From Sarcophilus harrisii (lineage: Eukaryota; Chordata; Mammalia; Dasyuromorphia; Dasyuridae), in assembly GCF_902635505.1 (NCBI RefSeq), contig NC_045430.1:31081564-31145563 (forward strand): a stretch of 64,000 bases of DNA. Reading direction: 5' to 3'. Of the stretch, positions 22,770 through 36,033 are shown piece by piece. A program made the translations under genes and the position numbers. The notes under the pieces are model-generated. The model made no database searches, was not told the origin of the DNA, and worked only from the letters and a program-made list of their open reading frames with translations. Position 1 is the stretch's first letter. Each line of letters begins with the position of its first letter.

Positions 22770-23740
22770 CAAGCCCAAGATGGCAGAGTAAAGGAAGGAC
22801 CTATCCCAAACTCTCCCCCAATCACTCCAAATTCTTTTAAACAATAACTCCAAACTAAATTTATAGCATTGGAACACTAAAACAGATGGAGCAGAGCTGA
22901 AGACAACTTAGCTCAGCAGAAAAGGTCTGTAACATCAGAGTGGGAGTCAAGTTCCTAGAAAGATCAGAAAGAAACAGCTGCATAAGCCCTGAAGCTTGGG
23001 ACAGTGCACTCTCTACCCTGGAAACAGAGCCCCACTAAAAAGTTAAAAGCTGAGTAATAGGCTGGCAAAATGAGACAATAGAAAAAAATTTCTGACCACA
23101 GTTATTATGGTGAAAAAAAAAAATATGAAAACACACACCCAGAAGGTGATGAAGTCAAAGATCCTACATTTAAAGCCTTCAAGAAAAATAAGAATTGCCT
23201 CAGGTCATAGGAGAGGTCAAGAGGGATTTTGAAAATCCAGTAAGAGATATAGAGGATTTTCCTTTTTTTTAGGAAAAAAATGAGTGGTGGAAAAATGTAA
23301 AAAGCCAGTGGTGAGAAGAATGCCTTAAAAAGCACTAAAACTGTCCAATTGGGGAATGAGATACCAAAAAACTGGTTGGGAAAATTGCCCTTATAGTGTA
23401 GAAGTATAATAAAAATTGAAAGAATCCACCGATCACCTTCTGAATGAGATCACAAAGTGAAAATTCTCAGAAATATGACAGCCAAATTTCAGATTCCCAG
23501 GTCAAGAATAAACTATTGCAAGCAGGCAGAAAGAAATAATTCCAGTATTATGTATGGACAGTCAGGATAATACAAGATTTAATAGCTTCTGTATTAAATG
23601 ATAAGAAGGTTTGGAATAAGATATACCAGATGGCAAAAGAGTTAGGATTATAACAAAGAATCACCTTCTCAGAAAAAAAAAATGAGTATAATCTCTCAGG
23701 AGAAAAAAAATACATATTGGAGTAAACAAACATTTCAAGT
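22770..23740 (+). mobile_element. L1/HAL1-like element, 5' UTR and ORF1
   Basis: Starts with gaggcaagcccaagatggca, an L1-like 5' end, then a 5' UTR and a decayed ORF1 region. The ORF1 C-terminal part (aagaatccaccgatcacctt, then aaactattgcaagcaggcag) is recognisable. No ORF2 follows before the AT repeat, as in HAL1 (half-L1) elements, but truncation is equally possible. Confidence 0.6.
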
Positions 23741-23776
23741 ATTAGTCCAGATCAAGTTAAAGTTCTGAAGGTAACC

Positions 23777-23778
<2 letters not shown>

Positions 23779-23827
<49 letters not shown>

Positions 23828-23888
23828 CATATATATATATATACACACACACATATATATACATATACATATATATATATATATATAT
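23779..23888. repeat. (AT)n microsatellite with CA interruptions
   Basis: About 110 bases of alternating AT/TA with short ACAC and GT interruptions. Confidence 0.95.
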
Positions 23889-23889
23889 T

Positions 23890-24870
23890 TTTTTCTCTAA
23901 TTTGTAGAGAATGGCTTTCTTAAGAAAGCACAAATAGTTTATATCACTTATTTGTAAAGCAATTGAAATGTGTTATTTCATTTGTCTTGAATACCCATGT
24001 CTGCTTGCTCCACTGCCTCAAAAATGTATTTCAAGGAAATGATTTTTACCAAAGGAGAGTCACATTAATGGATTGGAACTTTCTGAAATTGGACACTATC
24101 ACCAATGATTTATTTAAGGGAAATAAGTTGGGAGAAATGAAGCTGGAGGAAATGGCCAGAAAAAGAAAAAAGATCTGGAAATGGAGAGATAAAATGAAAG
24201 AACGATTCCTTGCTAAGAGATGCTAATTGGATTAAAAATAAAACAGGCTGATCAGCACAAACATGAATATCTGTTGGATGTTCAAAGTTCTGCACAGTGA
24301 TTCCTATTCCAAGAAGAGTATATTCCATTCTGCTTTTTCTTGTGTCTATTAGTCAGGATATCAACTACTAATAGTGCAGGCTGAGGATAGAGCTTACATT
24401 CCTTTCAAAGCAGCTTTTTAAGGCACCTGGAACTAAAGATGGATGCTGGCAAGAGAAAAACCTATCAAAGCCTTGCCTGAGGGCTGAAAATTGAATTTTT
24501 TTCAGTGGAGGTAGCTTTTCCAATAGGTGAAAAGTCTGGGAAGCTACATTTCCCCTCCAGAAAGGCTTTGAAAAGTTTTCCATTCCTTTGGGCTTCATTC
24601 TTTTCAGTCAGAGGTCTAATTCAAATGAATTTCTGTTTCATCTTGGTTAAATTTATAAGAAAAATGCCACAGGCATTCTATTCATATATATGCTATAATT
24701 TATTTTGGTTGTCTTTCACTATTGCCCTTTCTCAAAAAATGGAATATAGGTGGCTTGTTGCCTTTTTCCCTATAACTGATTAATAACAGCATTGCCATAT
24801 TATGCAAAACTTATAAATCTGTTGTATGTATACTGTTTTGGATTGGGAGTCCAATGTACCATGTGGAATG
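23890..24870. other. No supported gene
   Basis: A plus-strand open stretch at 23963-24226 encodes a Lys/Glu-rich C-terminal half but matches nothing I recognise and has no splice context I can defend. Otherwise unremarkable AT-rich DNA. Confidence 0.4.
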
Positions 24871-25871
24871 TGTTTTTTTTTATTACAGCTTTTTATTTAC
24901 AAAACATGTGTATGGGTAATATTCAACATTGACCCCTGAAAAACCCTGTGTTCCAAAATTTCCCCTCTTTCCTCCCACCACTTATCCTAGATGACAGATA
25001 ATCCAATACGTGTTAAATATGTTAAAATATATATTAAATATATGTCTACATATTTATATAGTTATCTTGCTGCACAAGAAAAATTGGATCAAGGGAAAAA
25101 AACTGAGAAAGAAAAACAAAATATAAGCAAACCACAATAGAAAGAGTGAAAATGCTCAGTTCCTACAATCCTCTCTGTGTGTAGATAGCTCTCTTCATTA
25201 CAAGATTATTGGAACTGATGTGAATCATCTCACTGTCAAAGAGCCATGTCAATCAGAATTAAACATCATATCATCTTCTTGTTGCTATGTTCAATAATCT
25301 CTTGGTTCTACTCATTTCATATTTCAGTTCATATAAATTTCCCCAGACTTTTCTAAAATAATCCTGCTGATAATTTATTATAGAATAATATTCTATAACA
25401 TTCATGTATCATAATTTATTCAGCCATTCTCCAGCTGATGGGCATCCATTCAAGTTTCCAGTATCTAGCCACTACAAAAAGTGCTGCCACAAACATTTTT
25501 GTACATATGGGTCGCTTTTCTTCCTTTAAAATCTCTTTGGGATATAAGCCTGGTAGATACATTGCTGGATCAAAGGGTATGCACAGTTTGATGACTTCTT
25601 GAGCATAGTTCCAAATTGCTCTCCAGAATGGCTGGATCCATTCACAATTCAGTTTTCCTACATTCCTTCCAATGTTCCTCATTATCTTTTCCTGTCATCT
25701 TAGTTGATCTCAGAGGTATATAGTGGTATCTCAGAGTTGTCTTAATTTGCATTTTTCTGATCAATAGTGATTTACAACATCTTTTCATATAACTACAAAT
25801 GATTTCAATTTCTTCATCTGAGAATTGTCTATTCATATCCTTGACCATTTATCAATTGGAGAATGGCTTGA
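24871..25871 (-). mobile_element. 5'-truncated LINE-1 3' end
   Basis: Starts on the plus strand as tttttttttattacagctttt (the A tail in reverse), then a 3' UTR and the ORF2 C-terminus. The minus strand reads MVKDMNRQFSDEEIEIICSY from 25848 and a continuation to about 25416. No convincing target-site duplication was found. Confidence 0.85.
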
Positions 25872-26039
25872 TTACTCTTACATTCTTTCTCCCCATTTAA
25901 ATATAAGTAAGTTAAAAGTGCATGCCATATTTTGCAGCATAAAATATTATACTTAGATTCTATCCTAAAGAATGGAGGGTCTGAACAAGTCAGCTAACTT
26001 CATATAGAACAAAGTAACTAATGATTCTCCCTATTTAGA

Positions 26040-27693
26040 TATGTTCAGGTGATATTGGCAGAGCCAATATGTCAGACAAGTCTTTGTCTGAGCTCTTACT
26101 GGCTTCCTTGAGGTTCACACCAGATCAAGCCTCTGAACTGGTTTTGAAGAGATGGATCCCACAAATATTTGATATGTAACAGATATCTTGTAGAAGATAT
26201 TTAGGAAGAACTGTCAAAATGTTAGGGTGGAGTGGGAGTGACCCAGCACAGGCACAGTACAGGAACTCAGGTCAGAGTGCCTCTGCATACTGGGTAAATC
26301 TATTGGGGGTCTCTTAGCCAAAATACTGCAGCATTGGCTACTTTTACCTGATTCAGAAACCAGTGGATCAGCAGACTACCTGTGAGACCTTCAGTACAAC
26401 TGCAGAAGGCAAATAGTGAGACCCTGAAACTCAACATAATAAGTGAGGTTTGGCCACACTCATACAGCACTGGAAGGAAGCCAGGAGTGCTGGCCCCAGG
26501 GAAGTGTGAGGCTGCTGTTGCCTGTAGAAGAAATTTGTGACATCTCCATTTTGTTGTAAGAGCAGACCTCAACCTTTAAAAATGAAAAGCAAAAAGAATT
26601 CTGACCATAGATAGGTTTTATGGAGATAGGGAAGAACAGATCTCAAATCCTGAAGACACTAGAAGCAAACTGCCTCCAGGTGAAACCTCAAAAGGTGATA
26701 TAAGTTAGTCTCCAACTCTAAAGATTCTATTGGAAGAATTCAAAAGAGATCTTAAGAGAGTTAGAAGGAAAATGAGATAGGAAATGAAAGCTTTAGAAAA
26801 GGAAAAACAGAATTTATCTGAAGAAAACCACTCCTTAAAAAAAGTTTTATCAAAATGGAAAATGAAACCAACTCTTTGAAAAAGAGAATTTGTGAAATGG
26901 GAGGAAAACAATAAACAAAACAACTCATTTGTAATTTCAACTGGCCAAATGCAAAAGGAGGTAAACTAGCTAACTGAAGAAAACAATTCACTAAAAATTA
27001 AAATAGAATAAATGGAAGTGAATGATTCTATGAGATAGGAAGAATCAGTCAAACCAAATAAAAAACTGAAAAAATAGAAGAAAAATAGAAGAATACTTCA
27101 TTGGAAAAACAGCTGACATGAAAAATAGATCCAGGAGAAACAATCTAAAAATTATTGGGCTATCTGGAAACCATGATGACAGAAAGAGTTTAGACAACAA
27201 TTTTTCAAGAAATCATCAAGGGGAAGCCAAGAACATAGAAAACTACCATGAAAGGGAAGATCAGAACACCAATCCAGATAAGAACTAAATATCCACAGAG
27301 GAAATCTCAAAGAGTGATATGAATTGGTCTCAAGCCCAAAGAGACTGAAGAAAACAATTCCTTAAAAATACAATTGGCCAAATGCAAAATATATCCACTG
27401 AAGAAACGACATCTTCAAAAGTAAAATTACTCAAAAAAAATGCTAATTGAAGAAAATCACATTAAATATTAGACTGGAGCAAATGGAAGACAATAACTTT
27501 CTGATACAACAAGAATCAATGAAACAAACTACAAAGGATGAAAAAAATGGAAGAAAATTTGAAATATCACATTGGAAAAAATGGCTAACCTAGAAATAGA
27601 GACAGTTTAAAAGTGTTGGCCAACCTGAAGGCCATGTCCAAAAAAAATGCCTGTATAGTATTCTTCAGGAGATTGTTAAAGAAAACTGCCTTC
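26040..27693 (+). mobile_element. Old LINE-1, 5' UTR and ORF1 (left part)
   Basis: Contains an L1-like 5' UTR and, from 26581, an ORF1-like region (aaaagcaaaaagaattctga, as in other ORF1 starts here). Around 27240-27360 the ORF1 start-type sequence appears again (aaatctcaaagagtgatatg), so this stretch may hold a partial duplication or a second truncated element. It is cut at 27693 by a younger L1 and resumes at 29048. Confidence 0.7.
27678..27693 (+). repeat. Target-site duplication of nested L1
   Basis: aaagaaaactgccttc here, repeated exactly at 29032-29047. The first A residues of the right copy may belong to the tail. Confidence 0.88.
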
Positions 27694-29031
27694 TGATGTA
27701 GGCATAAAGAATGAGATTATAAATAAATTAGAGGAACACAGGATAATTTACCTCTCAGAGATGTGGAAGAGGAAGGAATTTATGACCAAAGAAGAACTAG
27801 AGTCCTTACTGTTCACAAAATAGAAAATTTTTATTATATTAAATTGAAAAGATTTCGTACAAATAAAACTAATGCAGACAAGATTAGAAGGGAAGCAATA
27901 AACTTTTTTTTACATTTTTACAGTCAAAGGTTCTGATAAAGGCCTCATTTCCAAAATATATAGATAATTGACTCTAATTTATAAGAAATCAAACCATTGT
28001 CCAATTCATAAATGGTCAAAGTATATGAACAGAATTCTTAGATGAAGAAATTGAAACTATTTCTAGCCATATGAAAAGATGCTCCGAGTCATTATTAATC
28101 AGAGAAATGCAAATTAAGACAACTCTGAGATACCACTACACACCTGTCAGACTGGCTAAAATGACAGGGAAAGATAATGTGGAATATTGGAAGGGATGTG
28201 GGAAAACAGGAACACTAATACATTGTTGGTGGAATTGTGAATACATCCAATCATTCTGGAGAGCAATTTGGAACTATGCTCAAAAAGTGATCAAACTGTG
28301 CATACCCTGGGTTTATATCCCAAAGAGATCTTAAAGAAGGGAAAAGGACCTGTATGTGCAAGAATGTTTGTGGCAGCCCTCTATGTAGTGGCCAGAAACT
28401 GGAAACTGAGTAGATGCCCATCAATTGGAGAATGGCTGAATAAATTGTGGTATATGAATATTATGGAATATTATTGTTTCGTAAGAAATGACCAACAGGA
28501 TGATTTCAGAAAGGTCTGGAGAGACCTACACGAACTGATGCTGAGTGAAATGGGCAGGATCAGGAGATCTTTATGTACTTCAACAACAATACAATATGAT
28601 GATCGATTCTGATAGACCTGGCCATCTTCAGCAATGAGATGAACCAAATCAGTTCTAATGGAGCAGTAATGAACTGAACTAGTTACATTCAGTGAAAGAA
28701 CTCTGGGAGATGACTAAGAACAATTACATTGAATTCCCAATCCCTATATTTTTGTCCACCTGCATTTTTGATTTCCTTCACAGTCTATTTGTATAATATT
28801 TCAGAGTCTGATTCTTTTTGCACAGCAAAATAACGATTTTGACATGTATACTTATTTTGTATTTAATTCATACTTTCATATATTTAACATGTATTGGTCA
28901 TCCTGCCATCTAGGGGAGGGGGTGGGGGGGAAGAAGGGGAAAAATTGGAACAAAAGGTTTGGCAATTGTCAATGCTGTAAAATTACCCATGCATATAACT
29001 TGTAAATAAAAAGCTATTGAAATTTAAAAAA
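27694..29031 (+). mobile_element. 5'-truncated LINE-1 nested in older L1
   Basis: ORF2 C-terminal third (from about 27710), including MTGKDNVEYWKGCGKTGTLI near 28161-28220 and a final coding stretch ending at 28612. A 3' UTR and an A-rich tail end at 29031. Both ends are fixed by the target-site duplication. Confidence 0.92.
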
Positions 29032-29047
29032 AAAGAAAACTGCCTTC

Positions 29048-31395
29048 ATATTTTAGAAACAGAGGGGAAAAACACTCATTAAAAGAACCCATCCATTACC
29101 TTCAGAAAGTGATCCCTCAAGGAAAACCTCAAGGAACACTGTTGTGAAACTCCAAAATTATAATCTCAAAGAAAAATATTGCAAGTTGCCAAAAACAAAA
29201 CAAAACAAAACAAACAAACAAACAAAACCAATTCACATTATCAAAGAGCAAATTTTCAACCAGTCAGAATTACCCAGGATCTGGCAGCTTCCACAATATA
29301 GCATTGGAATAACTTGAATAATATATGCTTGAAGGCACAGGACTGAGCATTATAACCAAAAATTTAGTGTCCAACTAGACTCAGCATCATCTTTCATGGA
29401 AGGCAACTTCAATGAAGTAAAAGATTTTCAATCATTCCATTGAAAAAAGAGAACTAATCAGAAAATTTAATCTACAAACACAGGACTCAAGAGAGGCATA
29501 GAAAAGTAAACAGGAGAAATGTGTCTAATATTTAAAGGCCAAGTTGTTTACATGCCTAGAGGGAAAAAGATACCTGCAACTCTTGAGCTCTTTATCTGTC
29601 ATTGGTCAGAGATGGGCATCATATGAAGGGAGGCTATGATTTTGAATGGACTCTGATTTGATGATATCAAAGGGAAAAAAAGAAAACCCAGGTAAAGTTT
29701 GGAAAAATGTCTTTACTGGGAAAAGAGGACAGAGGAAGTATAATGGAAAATTCAATCACATTAAGAAGTGCAAAAATCTATTAAAATCCAGGGGAAAAAG
29801 AGGGGATGAGCATTATATAAACTTAATGTCATCGATTTTGGCTCCAAAGAGGGAATAACAATCATTCAGTTGGTTATAAAAAATTTAATAACCTTATAAA
29901 AAAATAGGAGGAGAAAAAGGACAAAGAAGGGATAGGGAAATTAGAATGAAAAGCAAAAACACTAGGAAAAAAGCTAAGAGAAGAGGTGAAGGGGTGATGG
30001 AAAATAAAGATAGTAGGTAGGGTGTGTTATAAAAACACAAGTAAAAGAAGGAGGAGGTGTGATAGGAGATAAGATAGTGGATGTAGTGGGAAAAAACACT
30101 TCTAAGGACAAGGCAAAAAGAGAAAACATGTATATACAAGGGAGAAAATAGGATAGAGGGTAATACAGAACTGATAATCATGATTGTGATGTAAATAGGA
30201 TGAACTCTCCCATAAAACAGAAGGAAATAGCACAGTGGATTAAAAAACCGAATCTTACAATATGTTGTTTACAAGAAACACATCTTACATCATACATACA
30301 GATTAAAGATATAAGGCTGGAACACAATTTACTATGCTTTAGCTGAAATTAAAAAAAAAAAAAAAGCAAGGGTAGCAATTCTGATCTCAGATAAAGCAAA
30401 AGTAAAAATAGATAATATTAAGAGAGATAAGGAATGAAAGTACATCTTGATAAAGGGTACCATAAACAATGATGTAGTAACAATACTAATAGTATACGGG
30501 ACAAGTGGTAGTAGCGCAGCCAAATTCCTGCAGAATTTTTTAAGCCACAAGAAGACGATATTAATGGGAGACCACAATTTTCTCCTTTCAGAATCAGACA
30601 AATCTAGCCACAAAATAAACAAGAAAGAAAGTATGGTGGTTAATATAATCATAGAAAACCTAGATATGATAGACCTCTGGAGATATGTGAATAGGGAGGG
30701 AAAGGAATACACCTTTTTTTCCTCAACAGTACATGGTACTTACACAAAAACTGAACATTTGTTAGGGCATAAAACCTTACAATCAAATGCAGAAAGGCAG
30801 AAATAGTAAAAGCTTCCTTTTCAGACTACAAAGCAATAAAAATTTTATTCAATAAAGGGCCAGGGAAAGATAGATTATTTAATTTCCAACTGGTTTTTAG
30901 TTCAATTCTAAAAAATTAGTGGTTCAAACAAATCACAGAAACAATCCATAATTTTATTCAAGAGAATGACAAAAATGAGACAGCATATTAAAATCTATGG
31001 GGCACAGCCAAAGCATCTCTGAGGGGAAAATTTTATATCTTTAAATGGCTATTGAATAAAAAATATTAAGAACAGACAAATGAATTAGGCATGCAACTAA
31101 AATAGCAAAAAAAAAAAATTAAAAATTCCCAACTAATACCAAATTGGAAATTCAAAAAATAAAAAGGAAAGATTAATAAAATTGAAAGTACTAAAACTAT
31201 TGAAATAAGAAACAAAACTACGATTTAGTTTTATGGAAAAACAAACCTAACAAAAGAGCTAAACCTTTGGTTAATGTGACTAGAAAAAGAAAAAAAACAA
31301 TGAATTTAACATCAATGAAAAAGAATAATTAGGAGGTATTTTGCCCAACTGTATGGCAGCAAATCTAACAATCTAACCAAAATAGATGAATATTT
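29048..31395 (+). mobile_element. Old LINE-1, ORF1 end and ORF2 endonuclease (right part)
   Basis: Resumes the L1 interrupted at 27693. ORF1 C-terminal-like sequence runs to about 29640 and a purine-rich inter-ORF region to about 30190. An ORF2 endonuclease region follows, with a partly open reading at 30447-30806 that includes LMGDHNFLLSESDKSS. It fades near 31395, where another L1 ORF1 begins. That 27241-27693 and this part belong to one element is inferred from order and strand. Confidence 0.7.
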
Positions 31396-34300
31396 ACAAA
31401 AATAATTGGCCAATTGCAAAAGGAGCTAAAAAAGGTAACTGAAGAAAATAATGCACTAAAAATTAGAATTGAACAAATGGAAGTGAATGACTCAATAAGA
31501 CTTCAAAAATAACTCAAATAAAAATAAAATAATGAAAAAAACAGAAGAAAATATGAAATATCTCCCAGGAAAAACAACTGATCTGGAAACTAGATCTAGG
31601 AGAGACAATATAAGGATTATTGGACTTACTGAAAGCCCTGATGAAAAAAACAACCTAGACATTATCTTACAGGAAATCATCAAAGAAAACTGCTCTGGTA
31701 TTTTAGAATCAGAAGATTAAAATATCCATCAAAAGAATCCACTGATCACCTAATGAAAGAGACCCCAAAATTAAATCCCCATGGAATTTCATGGCTAAAT
31801 TTCAGAAATATCATACCAAGGAAAAGATATTGCAAGTAGCCAGAAAGAAACAATTTAAATACCAAGGAGTCACAATTACAATTATCTAGGACCTAGCAGC
31901 TCCCCCCTTAAAGGACTGAAGGGCCTGGAATCTGATATCTAGAAAAGCAAAGGAACTGGGAGTACAGTCAAGAATAAACTATCCAGCTAAAGTGAGTGTA
32001 ATCTTTCTGGGAAGAGGCTGAAGATTCAAAGACATAAATGAATTTCATCTGTTTCTAATGAAAAGACCAGAAATGAACAAAAACTGGTTTCCAAACACAT
32101 AACTCAAGAGAAGCATAAAAAGGTAAAAAGGAAAGAACTCTTGAGAACTATATTTCTGTTATGGGTATTCTTAGAGAATGCTGGTATAATTTGATTTCAC
32201 TGTTATAATATAAAAAAAGAAACTGGAGGTGGAAAGGGGATTGTACCAAAAAAGGGGAAAGTGGAAGTAAAATGAGGGAATTTACATCTCAGGAAGCGGC
32301 AAAGAAAACCTATTATAATAAAGGGAAAGAATGGAAGGGGATGGATACTGTGTGAATCTTATTCTCATCAGATTTGGCTCTAAGACAGAATATCAGACAT
32401 ATTTGGTATCATAAAAAACTTAGAGAAACCTAGAGAATCAACTAAAAATCTATGAGAAATAATCCACATAGTTAAGCAAAGTTTTAGGATACAAAATAAA
32501 TCCACATAAATCAGCAGCATTTTTATACATAACTAACAAAATCCAACAGCAAAAGATACAAAGAGAAATTCCATTTAAAATAATTGTCAATAGTATAAAA
32601 TATTTTTGAATCTCTATGCCAAGGGAAAGTCAGGACCTATATCAGCAAAACTACAAAACACTTTCCACAAAAAGTCAGATCTAAACAATTGGAAAAATAT
32701 CAAGTGCTCTTGGATAGGTCTAGGGAATATAATAAAGATGACAATACTACCTAAAGTAATCTATTTATTTAGTGATATACCAATCAAACTCCCAAGAAAC
32801 TATTTTACTGACCTAGAAAAAATAATAAAATTCATCTGGAAGAAACAAAAGCTCAAGAATTTCAAAGAAATTAATGAAGAGAAAAACAAATGAAGGTGGC
32901 CTAGCTGTACCAGATCTAAAATTATATTATAAAGCAGCAGTCATCAAAACCATTTGGTACTGGCTAATAAACAGAGTAGTTGATGAGTGGAATAGATTAA
33001 GTTCACAAGACAAAACAGTCCATGACTACAGTAATTTAGTGTTTGACAAATCCAAAGACCCCAGCTTTTGGGATAAGAACTCACTATCTGATAAAAACTG
33101 CTGGAAAAATTGGAAACTAGTATGGCAGAAACTAGGCATTGACCCACACCTAACACCATATACCAAGATAAAGTCGAAATGGGTTCATGATCTAGACATA
33201 AAAAATGTTATTTTAGACAAATTAGGTGAATATAGGATAATTTACCTCTCAGATCTGTGGAGGAGAAAGGAATGTGTGACCAAAGAAGAACTAGATATCA
33301 TTATTGATCACAAAATAGATAATTTTGATTATATTAAGTGAAAAAGCTTTTGTACAAATAAAAGGGATGCAGACAAGATTAGAAGGGACATAATAAACTG
33401 GGTAAACATTTTTACATTGAAAGGCCCTGATAAAGATCTCAATTCTAAAATATATACAGAATTAACTGAAATTTTTAAGAATCCAAACCATTCTCCAATT
33501 AATAAATGGTCAAAGGATAAGAACAGACAATTTTCAGATGAAGAAATTGGAAACATTTTAGTCAATAACATCTCTGAGATACCACTACACACCTCTCAGA
33601 CTGGCTAAGATGACAGGAGAAGATAATGATGAATGTTGGATGGGATATGGGAAAACTGGGACACTGATACACTATTGATGGAACTGTGAATGAATCCAAC
33701 CATTATGGAGAAATATTTGGAACTATGCTCAAAATTTATCAAACTGTGCAGTATTACTACTGGGCTTATATCCCAAAGAGACATTAAGGAAGGGAAAGAG
33801 ACCTGTATGTGCAAAAATGTTTGTGGCAGTCCTTTTTGTAGTGACTAGAAACTGGAAATTGAATGGATACCCATCAGTTGGAGAATGGCTGAGTAAATTA
33901 TGGTACATGAATGTTATGGAATATTATTTTTCTGTAAGAAATGTCCTGGAGAGACTTACATGAACTGATGCTAACTGAAATGAGCCAAATGAGGAGATCA
34001 TTATACATGGCAACAAGAAGACTATACAATGATCAATTCTGATGGACATGGAGCTCTTCAACAATAAGATGATTTAAACCAGTTACAATTGTTGAATGAC
34101 AAAGCAAGCCATCTACATCTATAGAGAGGCCTGTGGGAACTGAGTGTGGGCCACAACATAGCATTTTCATGCTTTTTGTTGATGTTTACTTGCATTTATT
34201 TTCCTTCTCAGGTTTTTTTTTCTTTCTAGATCCTATTTTTCTTGTGCAGCAAGATAACTATATAAAAATGTATATATATATATTGGATTTAACATATATT

Positions 34301-34437
34301 TTAAAATATTTAACATGCATTGGGACTACCTGCCATTTAGTGAAGTAGGGGCAGGAGAGAAAAATTTGGAATAGAAAGTTTTGCAAGTGTCAGTGTTGAA
34401 AAATTACCCATGCATATGTTTTGTAAATAAAAAAAAG
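31396..34437 (+). mobile_element. LINE-1 with internal deletion
   Basis: Begins inside ORF1 (LRIIGLTESPDEKNN is read near 31610-31655) and continues through the ORF1 end and inter-ORF region to about 32400. It then jumps into ORF2 just after the RT catalytic centre. Two open stretches (32606-32893 and 32874-33341) cover the region with WNRLSSQDKTV and WKNWKLVWQKLG. The C-terminus and 3' UTR follow, with an A-rich end at about 34437. The EN and most of the RT are missing. Confidence 0.85.
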
Positions 34438-34439
34438 AA

Positions 34440-35030
34440 AAGAAGAAGGGGAGAATAATAAAATTTAAAGAAAACTATTGAATTAATAAATAAAACTAAG
34501 AATTGGTTTTATAAAAAAATAGACAAGCCTTTAGTTATTTTGATTAGAAAAAGGAAAGAAGAAAATCAAAGTGTTAGTCATAAAAATGAAAAGGGAGAAC
34601 TTTCCACCAATGAAGAGGAAATTAGAGCAATAATTAGGAGTCATTTTGCCCAAGTATATGCCAATAAATTTGATAATTTAATTAAAATGGAGGAATACCT
34701 AGAAAAATACAGATTGCCCAGGTTAACAGGAGAGGAAATAAATTATTCAAATAGTCCGATTTAGAACAAGCTGTTACTAAATTCCCTAAGAAAAAATCTC
34801 CAAGGCCAGATGGAGAACAATTAATTCCAATACCATGCAAACTATTTGAAAAAAATAAGGAAAGGAGTCCTACCAAATTCCTTTTATTACACAGATATGG
34901 TACTGATACCTAAACCAGGTAGGATGAATTCCCAATAATGTCAGGGATGAAATAAGATTTTCCCCATCACCATTATTATTAAATATTGTATTAGAAATCT
35001 TAGCTTTGGCAATAAGAGAAGAAATTAAAT
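34440..35030 (+). mobile_element. LINE-1 ORF2 fragment
   Basis: ORF2 sequence from the linker before the RT into the RT, including an open run reading MIRKRKEENQSVSHKNEKGE from 34540. The same ORF2 interval also appears at 31200-31395, so this is a different copy. It is truncated at both ends and internally deleted near 34925. Confidence 0.75.
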
Positions 35031-35165
35031 GAGTTTCCTTGAAACTCTCAGATCAAAGATAAAACAAGAAAAAAAAGAATTCATATACACTATAGCTGCA
35101 ATTAGAATCATACAAGACTTAGCAGCTACTATAAAACACCACAGGTCTTGGAATAATATCTGTGA
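35030..35165 (+). mobile_element. HAL1-like ORF1 fragment
   Basis: The string attagaatcatacaagactt followed by agcagctactataaaacacc resembles 57650-57710 in the HAL1-like element (attagaattgtacaagactt). Confidence 0.5.
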
Positions 35166-35170
35166 CTCAT

Positions 35171-35171
<1 letters not shown>

Positions 35172-35208
<37 letters not shown>
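35172..35208. repeat. (AT)n microsatellite
   Basis: About 18 AT units. Confidence 0.95.
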
Positions 35209-35211
<3 letters not shown>

Positions 35212-35368
35212 AGTAAATATCTTTCCTTAAATGTAGCTTGCTTTGGGGTGGTGGAGGGGATGAAAGGAATATGTCTGTGTCTATGTGTATGTCTGTGTAT
35301 ATGCATGTACATTTTCAAAAAGTACACGTTTAATTACTTGCAAACTTTCACAAACTTAGAAACATTAC

Positions 35369-36033
35369 TGTTGAATATAAGTTCTCTCTGGGAGAGAGGG
35401 TTTCTCAGGGAGGTTTTCTTGAGGCAGCTTTAGTTTCACTTACAAGTAATAATTACTCCAAAGGCAGCCATGTGATAAAAGTTCAGATCTTTTATTGTGT
35501 CCTTCTATATAGTCTGGTTAGCTCAGAAGCCTATCTCTCTGCTTGGTTCCAAGAGCTCTTGCAGCTTTGTTCTTGGCTTCTGCCTCTGCTTTCTTCAGCC
35601 TCCAGCCAACACCAAGGTGGAAGATGCAATGAATTTCTCTTGCCTCTAAGAGAGGGCTTGTGTGCTTCCTCCCAGAGTGCTCCTCTCCGACCCCAGTCAA
35701 TGTTCCTGAGTAAGTCTCTCAAGCTCTAAGAGCTTAACTCCTCTCTTAGGAGGCAGGGCTTAAGGGAGGTGTAAATTCGGATATCTCATACTAAACCTGG
35801 AGTGTGAACTCCAATGAGTACTTAAAATATTTCCTGCTTCTATGAGCTCTCTAAAGGTGTGAACACAAGCATTATTGTTTATCAGTATTAGCAACCCATC
35901 ACCCTGCAAGGATTCGCTCTAAGGTGTGAATCAACAAGCACTGTATCAATTCTATTGAGTTAACACCAGGACCCTGACATCACCCTTGAGTTTTCACCTT
36001 GTTTCAAGTTGAGTTGACACTAGGATTCCAACA
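35369..36033 (-). mobile_element. Solo LTR of an endogenous retrovirus (fossil)
   Basis: About 665 bases bounded by TG and CA. On the minus strand it starts TGTTGGAATCCTAGTGTCAA and carries a polyadenylation signal (AATAAA, complement near 35490) in its last fifth, as expected at the R/U5 side of an LTR. No gag, pol or env sequence adjoins it, so it is a solo LTR left by recombination. A weak short flanking repeat beginning catt lies on both sides. The ERV class cannot be named with confidence. Confidence 0.72.

Noticed and set aside
23963-24226. Plus-strand Lys/Glu-rich open frame
   Set aside because: No recognised homology, next to a microsatellite; treated as chance.
29894-30181. Minus-strand hydrophobic open frame resembling a membrane protein
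   Set aside because: It is the reverse of the purine-rich L1 inter-ORF region; T-rich complement always looks hydrophobic.
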